Notes: a model not told the origin generated them from the letters alone. A DNA stretch of 64,000 nt from JADZAI01 sp046348585 (GCA_046348585.1 JAXMDZ010000008.1:1-64000); one strand, 5' to 3'; numbered from the stretch's first letter, positions 50,774-60,636 are shown. Numbers and translations: made by a program.

Positions 50774-51817
50774 CTAAAGGGGCTGCTGCTGCGTGATGCA
50801 GTGAACGCCGCCGCCGCCCTCGACGATCGGCATCGCATCGATCTGCACGATTTCGCGCTCGGGATAGACGTCGGCGAGGATGCGCCGCGCCTCCTCGTCG
50901 GCCTTGTCGCCGAAGGCCGGCATCACGATCGCCCCGTTGCAGGCGTAGTAGTTGACGTAGGACATCTCCAGCCGCGACCCGTCATGCCGCGTGCGGACGG
51001 CATGGGGCAGCGGCAGCTCGACGACCTCGAACCGCCCCCCGTCGGCGGCGCGGGCGTCGTGCAGCCGCACCAGATTGTCCGACATCGCGGGGTAGTTCGG
51101 ATCGGCCTTGTCACGCGGCATGGCGAGCAGCACCCGCCCGCCCGGCGCGAAGCAGGCGACATTGTCGACATGCCCGTCGGTTTCGTCGTCCTTCAGCCCG
51201 TCGCCCAGCCAGACGATCCGCAGCACGCCCAGATAGAGCGCCAGCCGCGCCTCGATCTGCTGGCGGGTCAGTTCGGGGTTGCGGTTCTCGTTCAGCAGGC
51301 ACTGCTCGGTGACGAGCAGCGTCCCGGCCCCGTCCACATGCAGCGCCCCGCCCTCGACGGTCAGCGGCCCCTCATAGACCCGCAGGCCCTGCGCCGTCAG
51401 GATCTTCGTGGCGATCGAGGCGTCGCTGTCGAAGGGCGTGTACTTGGTCCCCCAGGCGTTGAAGCGCCACTGGATGCCGGCCCGCCCTCCCTTGCCGTTC
51501 ACCAGAAAGGTCGGGCCGGAATCGCGCGCCCAGGAATCGTCGATCGGCGCCTCGAAGACCTCGATCTTCGGCCCAAGCACGAGCTGCGCCTCGGCCCTGT
51601 CCTGCGGGCGGACCACCATGGTCACCGGCTCGAACCGGGCGATGGTCCGCGCCACGACGCCATAGGCCTGCCGGGCGAGCGCCATGCCCTCGGGCGAGCC
51701 CCAGGGCGCGACGCGGCAGGGCCACTGCATCCATGTCCGCTCGTGCCGCGCCCATTCGGCCGGCATGTAGAACTGGTCGCGGACCGGACAATCCTCGTCG
51801 GCGTCGAGACGATGCAT
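50774..51817 (-). CDS. aguA: Agmatine deiminase
   Basis: This enzyme hydrolyses agmatine to N-carbamoylputrescine and ammonia in polyamine synthesis. The 347-aa pentein-fold protein has RHERTWMQWP, SWARDSGPTFLVN, ETDGHVDNVACF (DGHVDN) and the catalytic cysteine C340 in EGGGGVHCITQQQP. The ATG at 51817 has AAGGAAG about 10 nt upstream. It is divergent from the RidA gene across a 76-nt gap. No carbamoylputrescine amidase is seen nearby. Confidence 0.94.
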   Translation of the reverse strand: MHRLDADEDCPVRDQFYMPAEWARHERTWMQWPCRVAPWGSPEGMALARQAYGVVARTIARFEPVTMVVRPQDRAEAQLVLGPKIEVFEAPIDDSWARDSGPTFLVNGKGGRAGIQWRFNAWGTKYTPFDSDASIATKILTAQGLRVYEGPLTVEGGALHVDGAGTLLVTEQCLLNENRNPELTRQQIEARLALYLGVLRIVWLGDGLKDDETDGHVDNVACFAPGGRVLLAMPRDKADPNYPAMSDNLVRLHDARAADGGRFEVVELPLPHAVRTRHDGSRLEMSYVNYYACNGAIVMPAFGDKADEEARRILADVYPEREIVQIDAMPIVEGGGGVHCITQQQPL

Positions 51818-51893
51818 GGGTTCAAGACTTCCTTGCGGCGGGCGGCGGCGATAGATGTAGGCGGGTTGAAGCCACGCGGCAAACGAGGACGGC

Positions 51894-52361
51894 ATGACGG
51901 GACGGATCGACGCGAAGCTGAAGGCCCTGGGCATCGACCTGCCCACCCCGCCCGCCCCGGTCGCCAGCTACGTGCCCTATGTGCGCACCGGCGATCTCGT
52001 CTTCGTCTCGGGCCAGGTGACGATCGGACCCAAGGGCCTGGAATATGTCGGCATCGTCGGCAAGGACTTCACCACGGACGAGGGCAAGGCGGCGGCGAGG
52101 CTCTGCGCCGTCAACCTCATCGCCCAGGCCCGCGCGGCCTGCGGCGGCGATCTCGACCGGGTGAAGCGCGTGGTGAAGGTGACCGCCTTCGTCAACGCCG
52201 TGCCCGGCTACGCCGAGCACCCGGAAGTCGCCAACGGCGCCTCCGACCTCTTCGTCGAGGTCTTCGGCGACGCCGGCCGCCACGCGCGTGCGGCGGTCGG
52301 CGCCGGCTCGCTGCCCCGCAACGTGGCGGTCGAGGTCGAAGCCGTCTTCGAGGTCGAATGA
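51894..52361 (+). CDS. RidA-family protein
   Basis: The 155-aa protein has the YjgF/RidA fold: FVSGQVTIGPKGL, AARLCAVNLIAQARAACGGDLDRVKRVVKVTAFVN and the C-terminal NVAVEVEAVFEVE. RidA proteins hydrolyse reactive enamine/imine intermediates; the catalytic arginine sits differently in this longer subgroup (HARAAVGAGSLPRN). Its stop overlaps the ATG of the next gene (ATGA). Confidence 0.9.
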   Translation: MTGRIDAKLKALGIDLPTPPAPVASYVPYVRTGDLVFVSGQVTIGPKGLEYVGIVGKDFTTDEGKAAARLCAVNLIAQARAACGGDLDRVKRVVKVTAFVNAVPGYAEHPEVANGASDLFVEVFGDAGRHARAAVGAGSLPRNVAVEVEAVFEVE

Positions 52362-53506
52362 CCGCGACCGCGCGGGTCCTGGGGGCGATCTCCGAGATTC
52401 CGGCGGCGACCTGGGACGATCTCGCCAACCCGGCGAGCCGCCCCTTCAACCCCTTCGTCGCGCACGCCTTCCTGAAGGCGCTGGAGACATCGCGCTCGGC
52501 GACCGCCCGCGCCGGATGGCAGCCCGCCCACATCGTGCTGGAGGAGAACGGCGCGGCCATCGGCCTCGCGCCCGCCTATGTGAAGTCGCACAGCCAGGGC
52601 GAATACGTCTTCGACCATGGCTGGGCCGACGCCTTTCAGCGGGCCGGCGGACGCTACTACCCCAAGCTCCAGGTGACGGTGCCCTTCACGCCCGCGACCG
52701 GCCCCCGCCTGCTCGCCCGCGACGACGCCCATCGCCGGGCGCTGCTGGAGGCGGCGGGCGAGATCGCGCGGACCAACGGCCTGTCCTCCGTCCACGTGAC
52801 GTTTCAGCCCGAGGCCGAATGGCATCTGGCGGGCGGCGCGGGCTGGCTTCAGCGCATGGACCGCCAGTTCCACTGGACGAACGAGGGCTATGGATCGTTC
52901 GACGACTTCCTCGCCCGCCTTTCCTCCGACAAGCGCAAGAACCTGCGCAAGGAACGCCGCCGTGCGCTGGAGGACGGCATCGAGATCGACTGGGTGACCG
53001 GGCGCGACCTCACCGAGGACCATTGGGACGCCTTCTTCGCCTTCTACATGGACACCGGCGGCCGCAAATGGGGCTCGCCCTACCTCACGCGCGCCTTCTT
53101 CTCGCTGATCGGCGAGACGATGGCCGAGCACACGCTGCTGATCATGGCCCGGCGCGCCGGGCGCACCATCGCCGGGGCGCTCAACTTCATCGGCGGCGAC
53201 ACGCTGTTCGGCCGCAACTGGGGCGCGCTGGAGCACCACCCGTTCCTGCACTTCGAGTGCTGCTACTATCAGGCGATCGACTTCGCCATCGCGCGGGGCC
53301 TCAAGCGCGTCGAGGCCGGGGCGCAGGGCGAACACAAGCTGCTGCGCGGCTACGCGCCCGCGCCGACCTATTCCTCGCACTACATCGCCCATCCCGGCCT
53401 CCGGCGGGCCGTCTCCGACTATCTGGAACGCGAGCGCGAGGCCGTCGCCGAGGACATCGAGGTGCTGGCCGAGCACACCCCCTTCCGCAAGGCCCCGCCC
53501 GGTTGA
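52358..53506 (+). CDS. GNAT/FemAB-like acyltransferase (DUF482, peptidogalycan family)
   Basis: The 382-aa protein has two GNAT-like lobes. Recognisable segments are RPFNPFVAHAFLKALE, YYPKLQVTVPFTPATGPRLL, DFLARLSSDKRKNLRKERRRA, FFAFYMDTGGRKWGSPYLTRAFF, and ECCYYQAIDFAIARGLKRVEAGAQGEHKLLRGY near the end. The last motif is the hallmark of the DUF482 proteins. They resemble aminoacyl-transferases; the substrate is unknown. It is coupled to ridA. Confidence 0.9.
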   Translation: MTATARVLGAISEIPAATWDDLANPASRPFNPFVAHAFLKALETSRSATARAGWQPAHIVLEENGAAIGLAPAYVKSHSQGEYVFDHGWADAFQRAGGRYYPKLQVTVPFTPATGPRLLARDDAHRRALLEAAGEIARTNGLSSVHVTFQPEAEWHLAGGAGWLQRMDRQFHWTNEGYGSFDDFLARLSSDKRKNLRKERRRALEDGIEIDWVTGRDLTEDHWDAFFAFYMDTGGRKWGSPYLTRAFFSLIGETMAEHTLLIMARRAGRTIAGALNFIGGDTLFGRNWGALEHHPFLHFECCYYQAIDFAIARGLKRVEAGAQGEHKLLRGYAPAPTYSSHYIAHPGLRRAVSDYLEREREAVAEDIEVLAEHTPFRKAPPG

Positions 53507-53592
53507 TCGCCCGCGCCGCCGCCGCATAGGCTCAAGGCCCGGCGGAGTCGGCCCTGCGGCCCCGCCACAGCCGAGCCGCCAAGGACCAGTCC

Positions 53593-54015
53593 ATGACCTA
53601 CGATCCCGCCAACATCTTCGCCCGCATCGTTCGCGGCGAGCTGCCGTGCCACAAGGTCTACGAGGACGAGGCGACGCTGGCCTTCATGGACATCATGCCC
53701 CAGGCCGACTGCCACACGCTGATCGTCCCCAAGGACGCCGGGACCGGCATCGTCGATACGCCGGTCGCCGCGTTGCAGGCGGCCATCGCCACGACGCAGA
53801 AGGTGGCGGCGGCGGTGAAGAAGGCGACCGGCGCGCCCGGCGTGATGGTGGTGCAGCTCAACGGTTCCGAGGCCGGGCAGACGGTCTTCCACCTGCACTT
53901 CCACGTCATTCCGCGCTGGGAAGGGCTGCAACTGAAGTTCCACGCCCGCGGCATGGAGGATCCCGAAGTGCTGAAGGCGAACGCCGCCCGCGTGCGCGCC
54001 GCCCTGGGCGGCTGA
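53593..54015 (+). CDS. HIT-family protein (histidine triad hydrolase)
   Basis: The 140-aa protein has the HINT-type core IFARIVRGELPCHKVYEDEATLAFMDIMPQA and the histidine triad VFHLHFHVIPRW. HIT proteins hydrolyse nucleoside phosphoramidates or dinucleoside polyphosphates. It is the last chromosomal gene before the transposon insertion. Confidence 0.93.
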   Translation: MTYDPANIFARIVRGELPCHKVYEDEATLAFMDIMPQADCHTLIVPKDAGTGIVDTPVAALQAAIATTQKVAAAVKKATGAPGVMVVQLNGSEAGQTVFHLHFHVIPRWEGLQLKFHARGMEDPEVLKANAARVRAALGG

Positions 54016-54107
54016 TAGTCGGCCCCAGGGCGCGCAACGAACTGGCGGACCTGTCCGCCTCGCCGCCGTCCAAAGCAAGCTGCGCTGGGCGACGTGCTCT
54101 GATGTAA

Positions 54108-54115
54108 AGAATGTT
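54108..54115. repeat. Target-site duplication, left copy
   Basis: AGAATGTT directly abuts the left inverted repeat and is identical to 56690-56697. Eight base pairs is the expected duplication for IS1595-family transposition. Confidence 0.9.
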
Positions 54116-54139
54116 CGACATTATATACTTGGCAGACCC
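54116..54139 (+). repeat. Terminal inverted repeat, left
   Basis: CGACATTATATACTTG followed by GCAGACCC matches the reverse complement of 56666-56689 at 22 of 24 positions; the first 16 are identical. Confidence 0.92.
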
Positions 54140-54164
54140 GTTAGCCGGGTGGCATGAAACGGAA

Positions 54165-54188
54165 AGCCCGCCTCACTTGGCGGGCTTC
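54165..54188 (-). terminator. Terminator at the end of the transposon cargo operon
   Basis: GCCCGCC-TCACTT-GGCGGGC is a 7-bp stem overlapping the last codons and stop of the 48-aa gene. On the minus strand it is followed by TTTCC, consistent with termination inside the element. Confidence 0.7.
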
Positions 54189-54319
54189 GTCTCCTTCGGC
54201 GGCGGTGCCTTCGCGACCCTCTTCACCGCCTTCTCAAAGGCGGCTTCGGAGTCGTCGCACTCAAGCTCCTTGGCGAGGGCTTTGAACTTGTCTGGTTGGG
54301 TCTGAGCGGCCTTCGTCAT
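54173..54319 (-). CDS. 48-aa cargo protein of the transposon
   Basis: MTKAAQTQPDKFKALAKELE continues CDDSEAAFEKAVKRVAKAPPPKETKPAK. The PDKFK...A.ELECD....F pattern recurs, to my recollection, in small alphaproteobacterial hypothetical proteins often linked with IS-type cargo. It is charged, probably helical, with a Lys/Pro tail. The start lies 1 nt downstream of the DUF1828-like gene stop. Function unknown. Confidence 0.6.
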   Translation of the reverse strand: MTKAAQTQPDKFKALAKELECDDSEAAFEKAVKRVAKAPPPKETKPAK

Positions 54320-54320
54320 G

Positions 54321-55070
54321 TCAATGCATTCGAGCGTAGGTTGGGATTTCGCGCGCCAGGGCCGCAATGGGCAGTAGCAGTCCAGCCTCGTTCAAGAGAT
54401 TGATGTCGGCGGCATCCCAATCCTGATCTGGATCGTAGACGATCGCGCGCTTCGGCGCATTCTTCGTTAAATGCGACACGTCGATGTGGGCGATCGCCTT
54501 GGCGTTCACAGAATTTGCATTCGGCGAAACAACGTCGAGCAAGAGCTGTGATTTACGGCCTATAGCTACGCCGTAGTCAAAATGGTAGCGTCTATTGCTC
54601 GCCCCTGCGAACGCCACTTCGTGTGCGACGTTGCTGGGACCAAAGGCCTTGGCGAGAACGTCATACGTCTCGCCAGACAGGTCGCGGACGAGACGTTTCA
54701 TGTGATTCTCAATCGCGTTGACCACCGCCTCCGCCGAAGCGCGGGCTACCAGTGCAATAGCCCACGGCAGTTCACGGAACTCGATCTGCGGGCTGACTAT
54801 CATACCTGCCGACGCTCGCATTTGAGAGTTCTTCAATAGTCCGCGCAGCCAAGCGCTCGCGTCGGGAATTGTTGCGCCGTGGGACAGGGCGTGGCGCGTA
54901 GCTCCGCCCCCATCCGACACGACGCAATGCGCCGCCCCACCTGAGATATGTACGGTGACGTTGGAGTTCGATGGATAGAGAACAGGCGTGGACACTGCCA
55001 CACTATCCCCCATCTCAGTTATTGGGAATCCTTCGCGCAACTGAGTGCGCACAAGTTCTGCCACGCTCAT
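54321..55070 (-). CDS. DUF1828/DUF1829-like cargo protein
   Basis: The 249-aa protein begins MSVAELVRTQLREGFPITEM. The N-terminal part (about 20-95: VSTPVLYPSNSNVTVHIS, CVVSDGGGATRHAL) fits DUF1828, where the S/T-D-x-G segment is conserved. The C-terminal part (about 130-225: YHFDYGVAIGRKSQLLLDVV) is compatible with DUF1829. The function of these domains is not established. Start and upstream stop overlap as ATGA, showing coupling with the 165-aa partner. Family assignment is by pattern memory. Confidence 0.7.
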   Translation of the reverse strand: MSVAELVRTQLREGFPITEMGDSVAVSTPVLYPSNSNVTVHISGGAAHCVVSDGGGATRHALSHGATIPDASAWLRGLLKNSQMRASAGMIVSPQIEFRELPWAIALVARASAEAVVNAIENHMKRLVRDLSGETYDVLAKAFGPSNVAHEVAFAGASNRRYHFDYGVAIGRKSQLLLDVVSPNANSVNAKAIAHIDVSHLTKNAPKRAIVYDPDQDWDAADINLLNEAGLLLPIAALAREIPTYARMH

Positions 55071-55564
55071 AGCAATGTCCCTGGCGTCGGTCGTGCGGGT
55101 ATCTGCCCTTTGCCAATCGTGATTCTGGTCTCGTCGCAGAACCAATGCAATGTGGCGTCGAAGCCTCTCATCGCGGGAAGGGGCATGGCTAGCGGCAGCT
55201 CTGTCGGCAAACGCCCACGCTTAACGCCAGCGCGATTGAGCCGCCACGGGTGGTAGTGCGGCCCGTATATGAGACGCGGGCATTCGTGCATCTCGGGCAC
55301 GTCATTTAGGTGCCACTCCTTGGGGCCATCGAAATCCAAGCGCCAAACTGCCGGCGGAGCGTTGATAATAATCGTCCAGCCTTTGGATGGCTGCATCGGA
55401 AAGTCGGTGATCTGTAGAGACAGCCCGCAGGGAACTCCGTCTATCGCTAGCGTGAAAACCAGCTTGCAGTCGCGGTCAATTGCATCGCATTGCCAGTCGC
55501 CGTCACCCAATAGGGTTTTGTCGGCGGCCATGAGTTGATCGACGGCTTCAGCAGTCCAATACAT
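55067..55564 (-). CDS. 165-aa cargo protein, partner of the DUF1828-like gene (unknown)
   Basis: The protein starts MYWTAEAVDQLMAADKTLLG and contains LVFTLAIDGVPCGLSLQITDFP, WTIIINAPPAVWRLDF, GPHYHPWRLNRAG and ATLHWFCDETRITIG. The mixed beta pattern and a histidine-rich GPHYHPW motif are notable. I do not recognise the family. A TTG at 55594 could extend it by ten residues. It overlaps the next gene as ATGA. Confidence 0.65.
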   Translation of the reverse strand: MYWTAEAVDQLMAADKTLLGDGDWQCDAIDRDCKLVFTLAIDGVPCGLSLQITDFPMQPSKGWTIIINAPPAVWRLDFDGPKEWHLNDVPEMHECPRLIYGPHYHPWRLNRAGVKRGRLPTELPLAMPLPAMRGFDATLHWFCDETRITIGKGQIPARPTPGTLL

Positions 55565-55674
55565 CTTCGAGTCGCATCGCTCTCCTGATCGCAATTCTGG
55601 CGACGGCTAGGCCTAGCCGCAAGCGTCTCTAGCGCCGGCCCCTTATGCGCCATCGCGACTTTCGGTCACGCCCG

Positions 55675-56625
55675 TTAGATTTCGGCTTTGGCCCGCTTAT
55701 CAAGCCTGCGGTAGGTGAGCCGCTTGCCGACGATGCCTTCAAGCGCCTTGATCGCGCGGGCTTCGTCATCCACGCCCTTCGCCGCGCGGTTGGAATAGCG
55801 GAAATCGAACTCCGCCAGATAGCGGTGCAGGTGCTTCTTGGACGCCTTCTGATAGACGCCGCGCATGCCCCGCTTGAAGATGCCGAAATAGCCTTCGACG
55901 GTGTTGGTGTGGATCGTCGGGTCGATCTTGCTGACGTATTCGCCATCCTGATGATTGGTGCGGCCATGCTCCGCAAATTCGCCCGCAAGGCGGCGGTAGT
56001 GCATGGCGTCGTCCGTCATCACGCGCGCCTCTTTGGCGATGTTGTCGCGCAGGATCGGATAGAGCGTGTTGGGGCGCAGATCGTCCACGACACGAGAGCG
56101 GGCAACACCCGTCTCGCGATCCAGAAGCGTCAGCACCTTGATTTTGTGGTGGAAGCCGGACTTCACCTTCTTGCCCGGCTCGCGGCCGATGAAGGTTTCG
56201 TCCACCTCAACGGGCGTTCCGCCGCCGCCGAACGGCGCGAGCGCTCCGGAGCGCATCGCCTCGCGGATGCGGTGCTCAAGGAACCACGCGGTCTTGTAGG
56301 TGCATTCCAGCGTGCGGTGCAGTTGATGGGCGCTCACGCCCTTCTTGCTGCTGCACATCAGGTGGATCGCTTGCAGCCACTTCGTCATCGGAAGGTGGCT
56401 GTCCTCGAAGATCGTGCCGACGCGGACCGTAAACTGCTTGCGGCAGTCGTAGCACTTCTTGAGTCCGATCCGCTCGCGGCCCTTCTTGTCCTTGGCGACA
56501 AGCGCGCCGATCCGACCCGTGCAACCGCAGTGCGGGCAGACAGGCTCGCCGTCCCAAATGATGCCTTCGACAAAGGCGAAAGCGGCGGCTTCGTTGTGGA
56601 AGTAGGGTTTGGACAGGACAGACAT
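55675..56625 (-). CDS. IS1595-family (ISXO2-like) transposase
   Basis: The 316-aa protein has an N-terminal zinc ribbon (C30, C33, C58, C61: CPHCGC...CYDC) and a DDE-type core with D142 in VEVDETFIG, an acidic pair at D205-D206 (VMTDD), and THTNTVEGYFGIFKRGMRG with E244. The chromosomal ISXO2-like C-terminal HLHRYLAEFDFRYSNR follows. It is full length and intact. AAGGAG precedes the ATG. A TTGACA in the right inverted repeat could supply the -35. Confidence 0.94.
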   Translation of the reverse strand: MSVLSKPYFHNEAAAFAFVEGIIWDGEPVCPHCGCTGRIGALVAKDKKGRERIGLKKCYDCRKQFTVRVGTIFEDSHLPMTKWLQAIHLMCSSKKGVSAHQLHRTLECTYKTAWFLEHRIREAMRSGALAPFGGGGTPVEVDETFIGREPGKKVKSGFHHKIKVLTLLDRETGVARSRVVDDLRPNTLYPILRDNIAKEARVMTDDAMHYRRLAGEFAEHGRTNHQDGEYVSKIDPTIHTNTVEGYFGIFKRGMRGVYQKASKKHLHRYLAEFDFRYSNRAAKGVDDEARAIKALEGIVGKRLTYRRLDKRAKAEI

Positions 56626-56665
56626 GGGGGCTAACTCCTTGCCCCTCTTAGACCATCCCTAGGAT

Positions 56666-56689
56666 GGGTGTGTCAAGTATATAATGTCG
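56666..56689 (-). repeat. Terminal inverted repeat, right
   Basis: GGGTGTGT followed by CAAGTATATAATGTCG is the inverted partner of 54116-54139. Read inward it contains TTGACA, a possible outward-in -35 for the transposase promoter. Confidence 0.92.
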
Positions 56690-56697
56690 AGAATGTT
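56690..56697. repeat. Target-site duplication, right copy
   Basis: AGAATGTT, identical to 54108-54115. It restores the -35 region of the downstream operon after insertion. Confidence 0.9.
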
Positions 56698-56743
56698 TGA
56701 CATCACCTCGCGGCACAGCTAGTCATGTCAAACATCTTTGACA
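56697..56743 (+). promoter_or_regulatory. Promoter and proximal operator of the membrane-protein/HTH operon
   Basis: TTGACA (56697-56702), a 17-bp spacer and TAGTCA (56720-56725) form a probable promoter. The perfect palindrome TGTCAAA-CATC-TTTGACA (56726-56743) covers the expected start of transcription. A related distal site overlapped the -35 before the transposon split it. This is the classic layout for repression by the HTH regulator encoded in the operon. Confidence 0.6.
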
Positions 56744-56754
56744 CGGAGAGCCCG

Positions 56755-57162
56755 ATGCCGTTCCGCGAAAAATCCGCCTGGGTGATGGCCGCCATCATCG
56801 CCGTCACCGCCGCGCTCTATGCGGCGCTGGTCGCCCCCCTCGGGGGCCGCGTGCCGCCGCTCATCGTCGTCGTGCTCTCCGTGATCGTGCTCGCGGTTCT
56901 CTCCGTGTTCGGACAGATCGCCATCGCCCTGCTCGCACCGCGCGACGCCGGCGCGCCGGCCGACGAACGCGACCGCCGCATCGCCGACCGCGCCGGTCAT
57001 CTCTCCGGCGTCGTGCTGGCGGCCGGCATCGTCATCGCCATGGGGATGTATCTGGTGGGCCATCCCGGCAGCCACATGTTCCACGCCGCGTTCTTCAGCC
57101 TGATCGCAGCGCAGATGACCGAGTATGTCCTTCAGATCTGGTACTACCGGCGAGGCCTGTGA
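56755..57162 (+). CDS. Small membrane protein of an HTH-regulator operon (DUF2178-like)
   Basis: The 135-aa protein has four predicted membrane segments (about 10-28, 35-60, 85-105, 112-130). A cytosolic PADERDRRIADRAG segment sits between helices 2 and 3, a motif typical of DUF2178-type proteins that pair with XRE regulators. The ATG at 56755 has GGAGAG 5 nt upstream; an ATG at 56725 would lie in the operator. The HTH gene follows after 1 nt. Confidence 0.8.
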   Translation: MPFREKSAWVMAAIIAVTAALYAALVAPLGGRVPPLIVVVLSVIVLAVLSVFGQIAIALLAPRDAGAPADERDRRIADRAGHLSGVVLAAGIVIAMGMYLVGHPGSHMFHAAFFSLIAAQMTEYVLQIWYYRRGL

Positions 57163-57163
57163 G

Positions 57164-57379
57164 GTGGCGAAGAAGGGCCGCATCACCAATCGCGTGCGCG
57201 ACCTGCGCGAACGCCACGGCGGCGTCACGCAGGCCGCCCTGGGCGAGGCCATTGGCGTCACCCGGCAGACCATCATCGCCATCGAGCAGGACCGCTACTC
57301 GCCCAGCCTCGAAAGCGCCTTCCGCATCGCCCGCTTCTTCAAGGTCGGCGTCGAGGATGTCTTCGGCTGGGACGGGTGA
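57164..57379 (+). CDS. XRE/YozG-type HTH transcriptional regulator
   Basis: The 71-aa single-domain regulator MAKKGRITNRVRDLRERHGG has a helix-turn-helix QAALGEAIGVTRQTIIAIEQDRYSPSLESAFRIARFF and ends VEDVFGWDG, as in small YozG-like regulators. The GTG start lies 1 nt after the membrane-protein stop. It probably represses its own operon by binding the TGTCAAA dyads upstream (inference). Confidence 0.88.
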   Translation: MAKKGRITNRVRDLRERHGGVTQAALGEAIGVTRQTIIAIEQDRYSPSLESAFRIARFFKVGVEDVFGWDG

Positions 57380-57400
57380 CGCGGACAAGCCGCCGGCCGC

Positions 57401-57604
57401 CTAGCGCCGCGCCTGGGCGGCGCACGCGACCGGAATGTGAAAGCCGTACCAGGTCACGGGTCTCTGGAGCACCGTGGCGACGGCGGCCGTCTCCCAATCC
57501 GCGGCAATTCTCTCGAATATGCGCCGGTAGGCATGATCCGCCGTTTCGGCGGCGACCTGCCTGATCTGCGCGGCTTTCGCGTAGCATTCGAAAAGGTCGA
57601 TCAT
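57401..57604 (-). CDS. Possible 67-aa hypothetical protein
   Basis: The frame encodes MIDLFECYAKAAQIRQVAAE, continuing TADHAYRRIFERIAADWETAAVATVL and ending AAQARR. The helical pattern E-C-x-K-A-A ... T-x-D ... F-x-x-I-A-x-x-W resembles many short alphaproteobacterial hypothetical proteins. No good ribosome site is visible, which lowers confidence. It converges with the HTH gene. Confidence 0.45.
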   Translation of the reverse strand: MIDLFECYAKAAQIRQVAAETADHAYRRIFERIAADWETAAVATVLQRPVTWYGFHIPVACAAQARR

Positions 57605-57688
57605 ACGAGGGGAACGGGCGGGCGGCCCGTTTGATCCGCATGACCGGAAATTAATGCGCTAACGCCGGTTAACCCCGAACGCCGCGCG

Positions 57689-57714
57689 GCTGCGGCGGAT
57701 CGCTCCGCCGCAGC
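57689..57714. terminator. Strong hairpin downstream of clpA
   Basis: GCTGCGGCGGA-TCGC-TCCGCCGCAGC is a perfect 11-bp stem with a stable TCGC loop, 38 nt after the clpA stop. There is no T-run. The rest of 57605-57751 shows no gene. Confidence 0.5.
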
Positions 57715-57751
57715 GGGCCGGGACATGCCGTCCGCACGCGCCGGAAGGCCC

Positions 57752-60103
<2,352 letters not shown>

Positions 60104-60116
60104 TGATTGGCCTTCC

Positions 60117-60455
60117 TTACTCTTTCTCCATCGTGCACTGCAGCGGATGCCCGTGCTGTCGCGCGAGGTCGATCACCTGGGTAACCTTGGTCTCCGCAAC
60201 CTCGTAGGTAAAGACCCCGCACACGCCGACGCCCTTCTGGTGGACGTGCAGCATGATATCGACGGCCTCTTCGCGGTTCTTGGAGAAGAACCGCTCCAGA
60301 ACGTGAACGACGAACTCCATCGGCGTGTAGTCGTCGTTCAGCAGCAGAACCTTGTAGAGCGACGGCTTGCGAGTCTTCGGCTTGGGTTTGACGATGAGTC
60401 CGGTCGGCGTGCCCCTGCCACCGCCCGCACCCTTGTTGTCGTCGCCGTCACTCAT
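60117..60455 (-). CDS. clpS: ClpA adaptor ClpS
   Basis: ClpS delivers N-degron substrates to ClpA. The 112-aa protein has a flexible Gly-rich N-terminus (MSDGDDNKGAGGGRG), then YKVLLLNDDYTPMEFVVHVLERFF (the NDDxTPM N-degron pocket) and HVHQKGVGVCGVFTYEVAETKV. The start at 60455 was chosen to fit the family; upstream codons have no support. Confidence 0.95.
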   Translation of the reverse strand: MSDGDDNKGAGGGRGTPTGLIVKPKPKTRKPSLYKVLLLNDDYTPMEFVVHVLERFFSKNREEAVDIMLHVHQKGVGVCGVFTYEVAETKVTQVIDLARQHGHPLQCTMEKE

Positions 60456-60605
60456 GGCCGCTGGAAACCGCCCCGCGCTGTTGCTGGTGAATATTAGATA
60501 GGCATTTCCGGCGCGGATCAAAGCGCCTTGCCGCACAATGCGTGCGATGGCCGCCGCCGGATTGAGCCGCGCGTTGAAAGAACGCCCCCAAGCGGCTCAT
60601 CCCAA

Positions 60606-60636
60606 AAGCAAAAAGGCCCGGACGACCGGGCCTTTT
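60606..60636 (-). terminator. Terminator of the phasin gene
   Basis: GGCCCGG-ACGA-CCGGGCC is flanked by A4/T4, and on the minus strand a T-rich run (TTTTTGCTTTT) follows. It lies 24 nt after the phasin stop and before the clpS promoter region. Confidence 0.88.

Larger units (their letters stand above)
54116..56689 (-). mobile_element. IS1595-family transposon with cargo genes, 2574 bp, structurally complete
   Basis: The element is bounded by 24-bp imperfect terminal inverted repeats and an exact 8-bp duplication. It encodes one DDE transposase followed on the same strand by three cargo genes. The cargo DNA is clearly less GC-rich (about 55-58 percent in stretches counted) than the flanks. 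An intact transposase, ends and duplication mean a recent insertion. Carrying passenger genes is known for several IS1595 subgroups. Confidence 0.93.

Noticed and set aside
54103..56743. Region considered as a prophage or integrative element with attachment sites
   Set aside because: No integrase, phage or tRNA target is present; the inverted repeats, 8-bp duplication and DDE transposase explain the boundaries fully.
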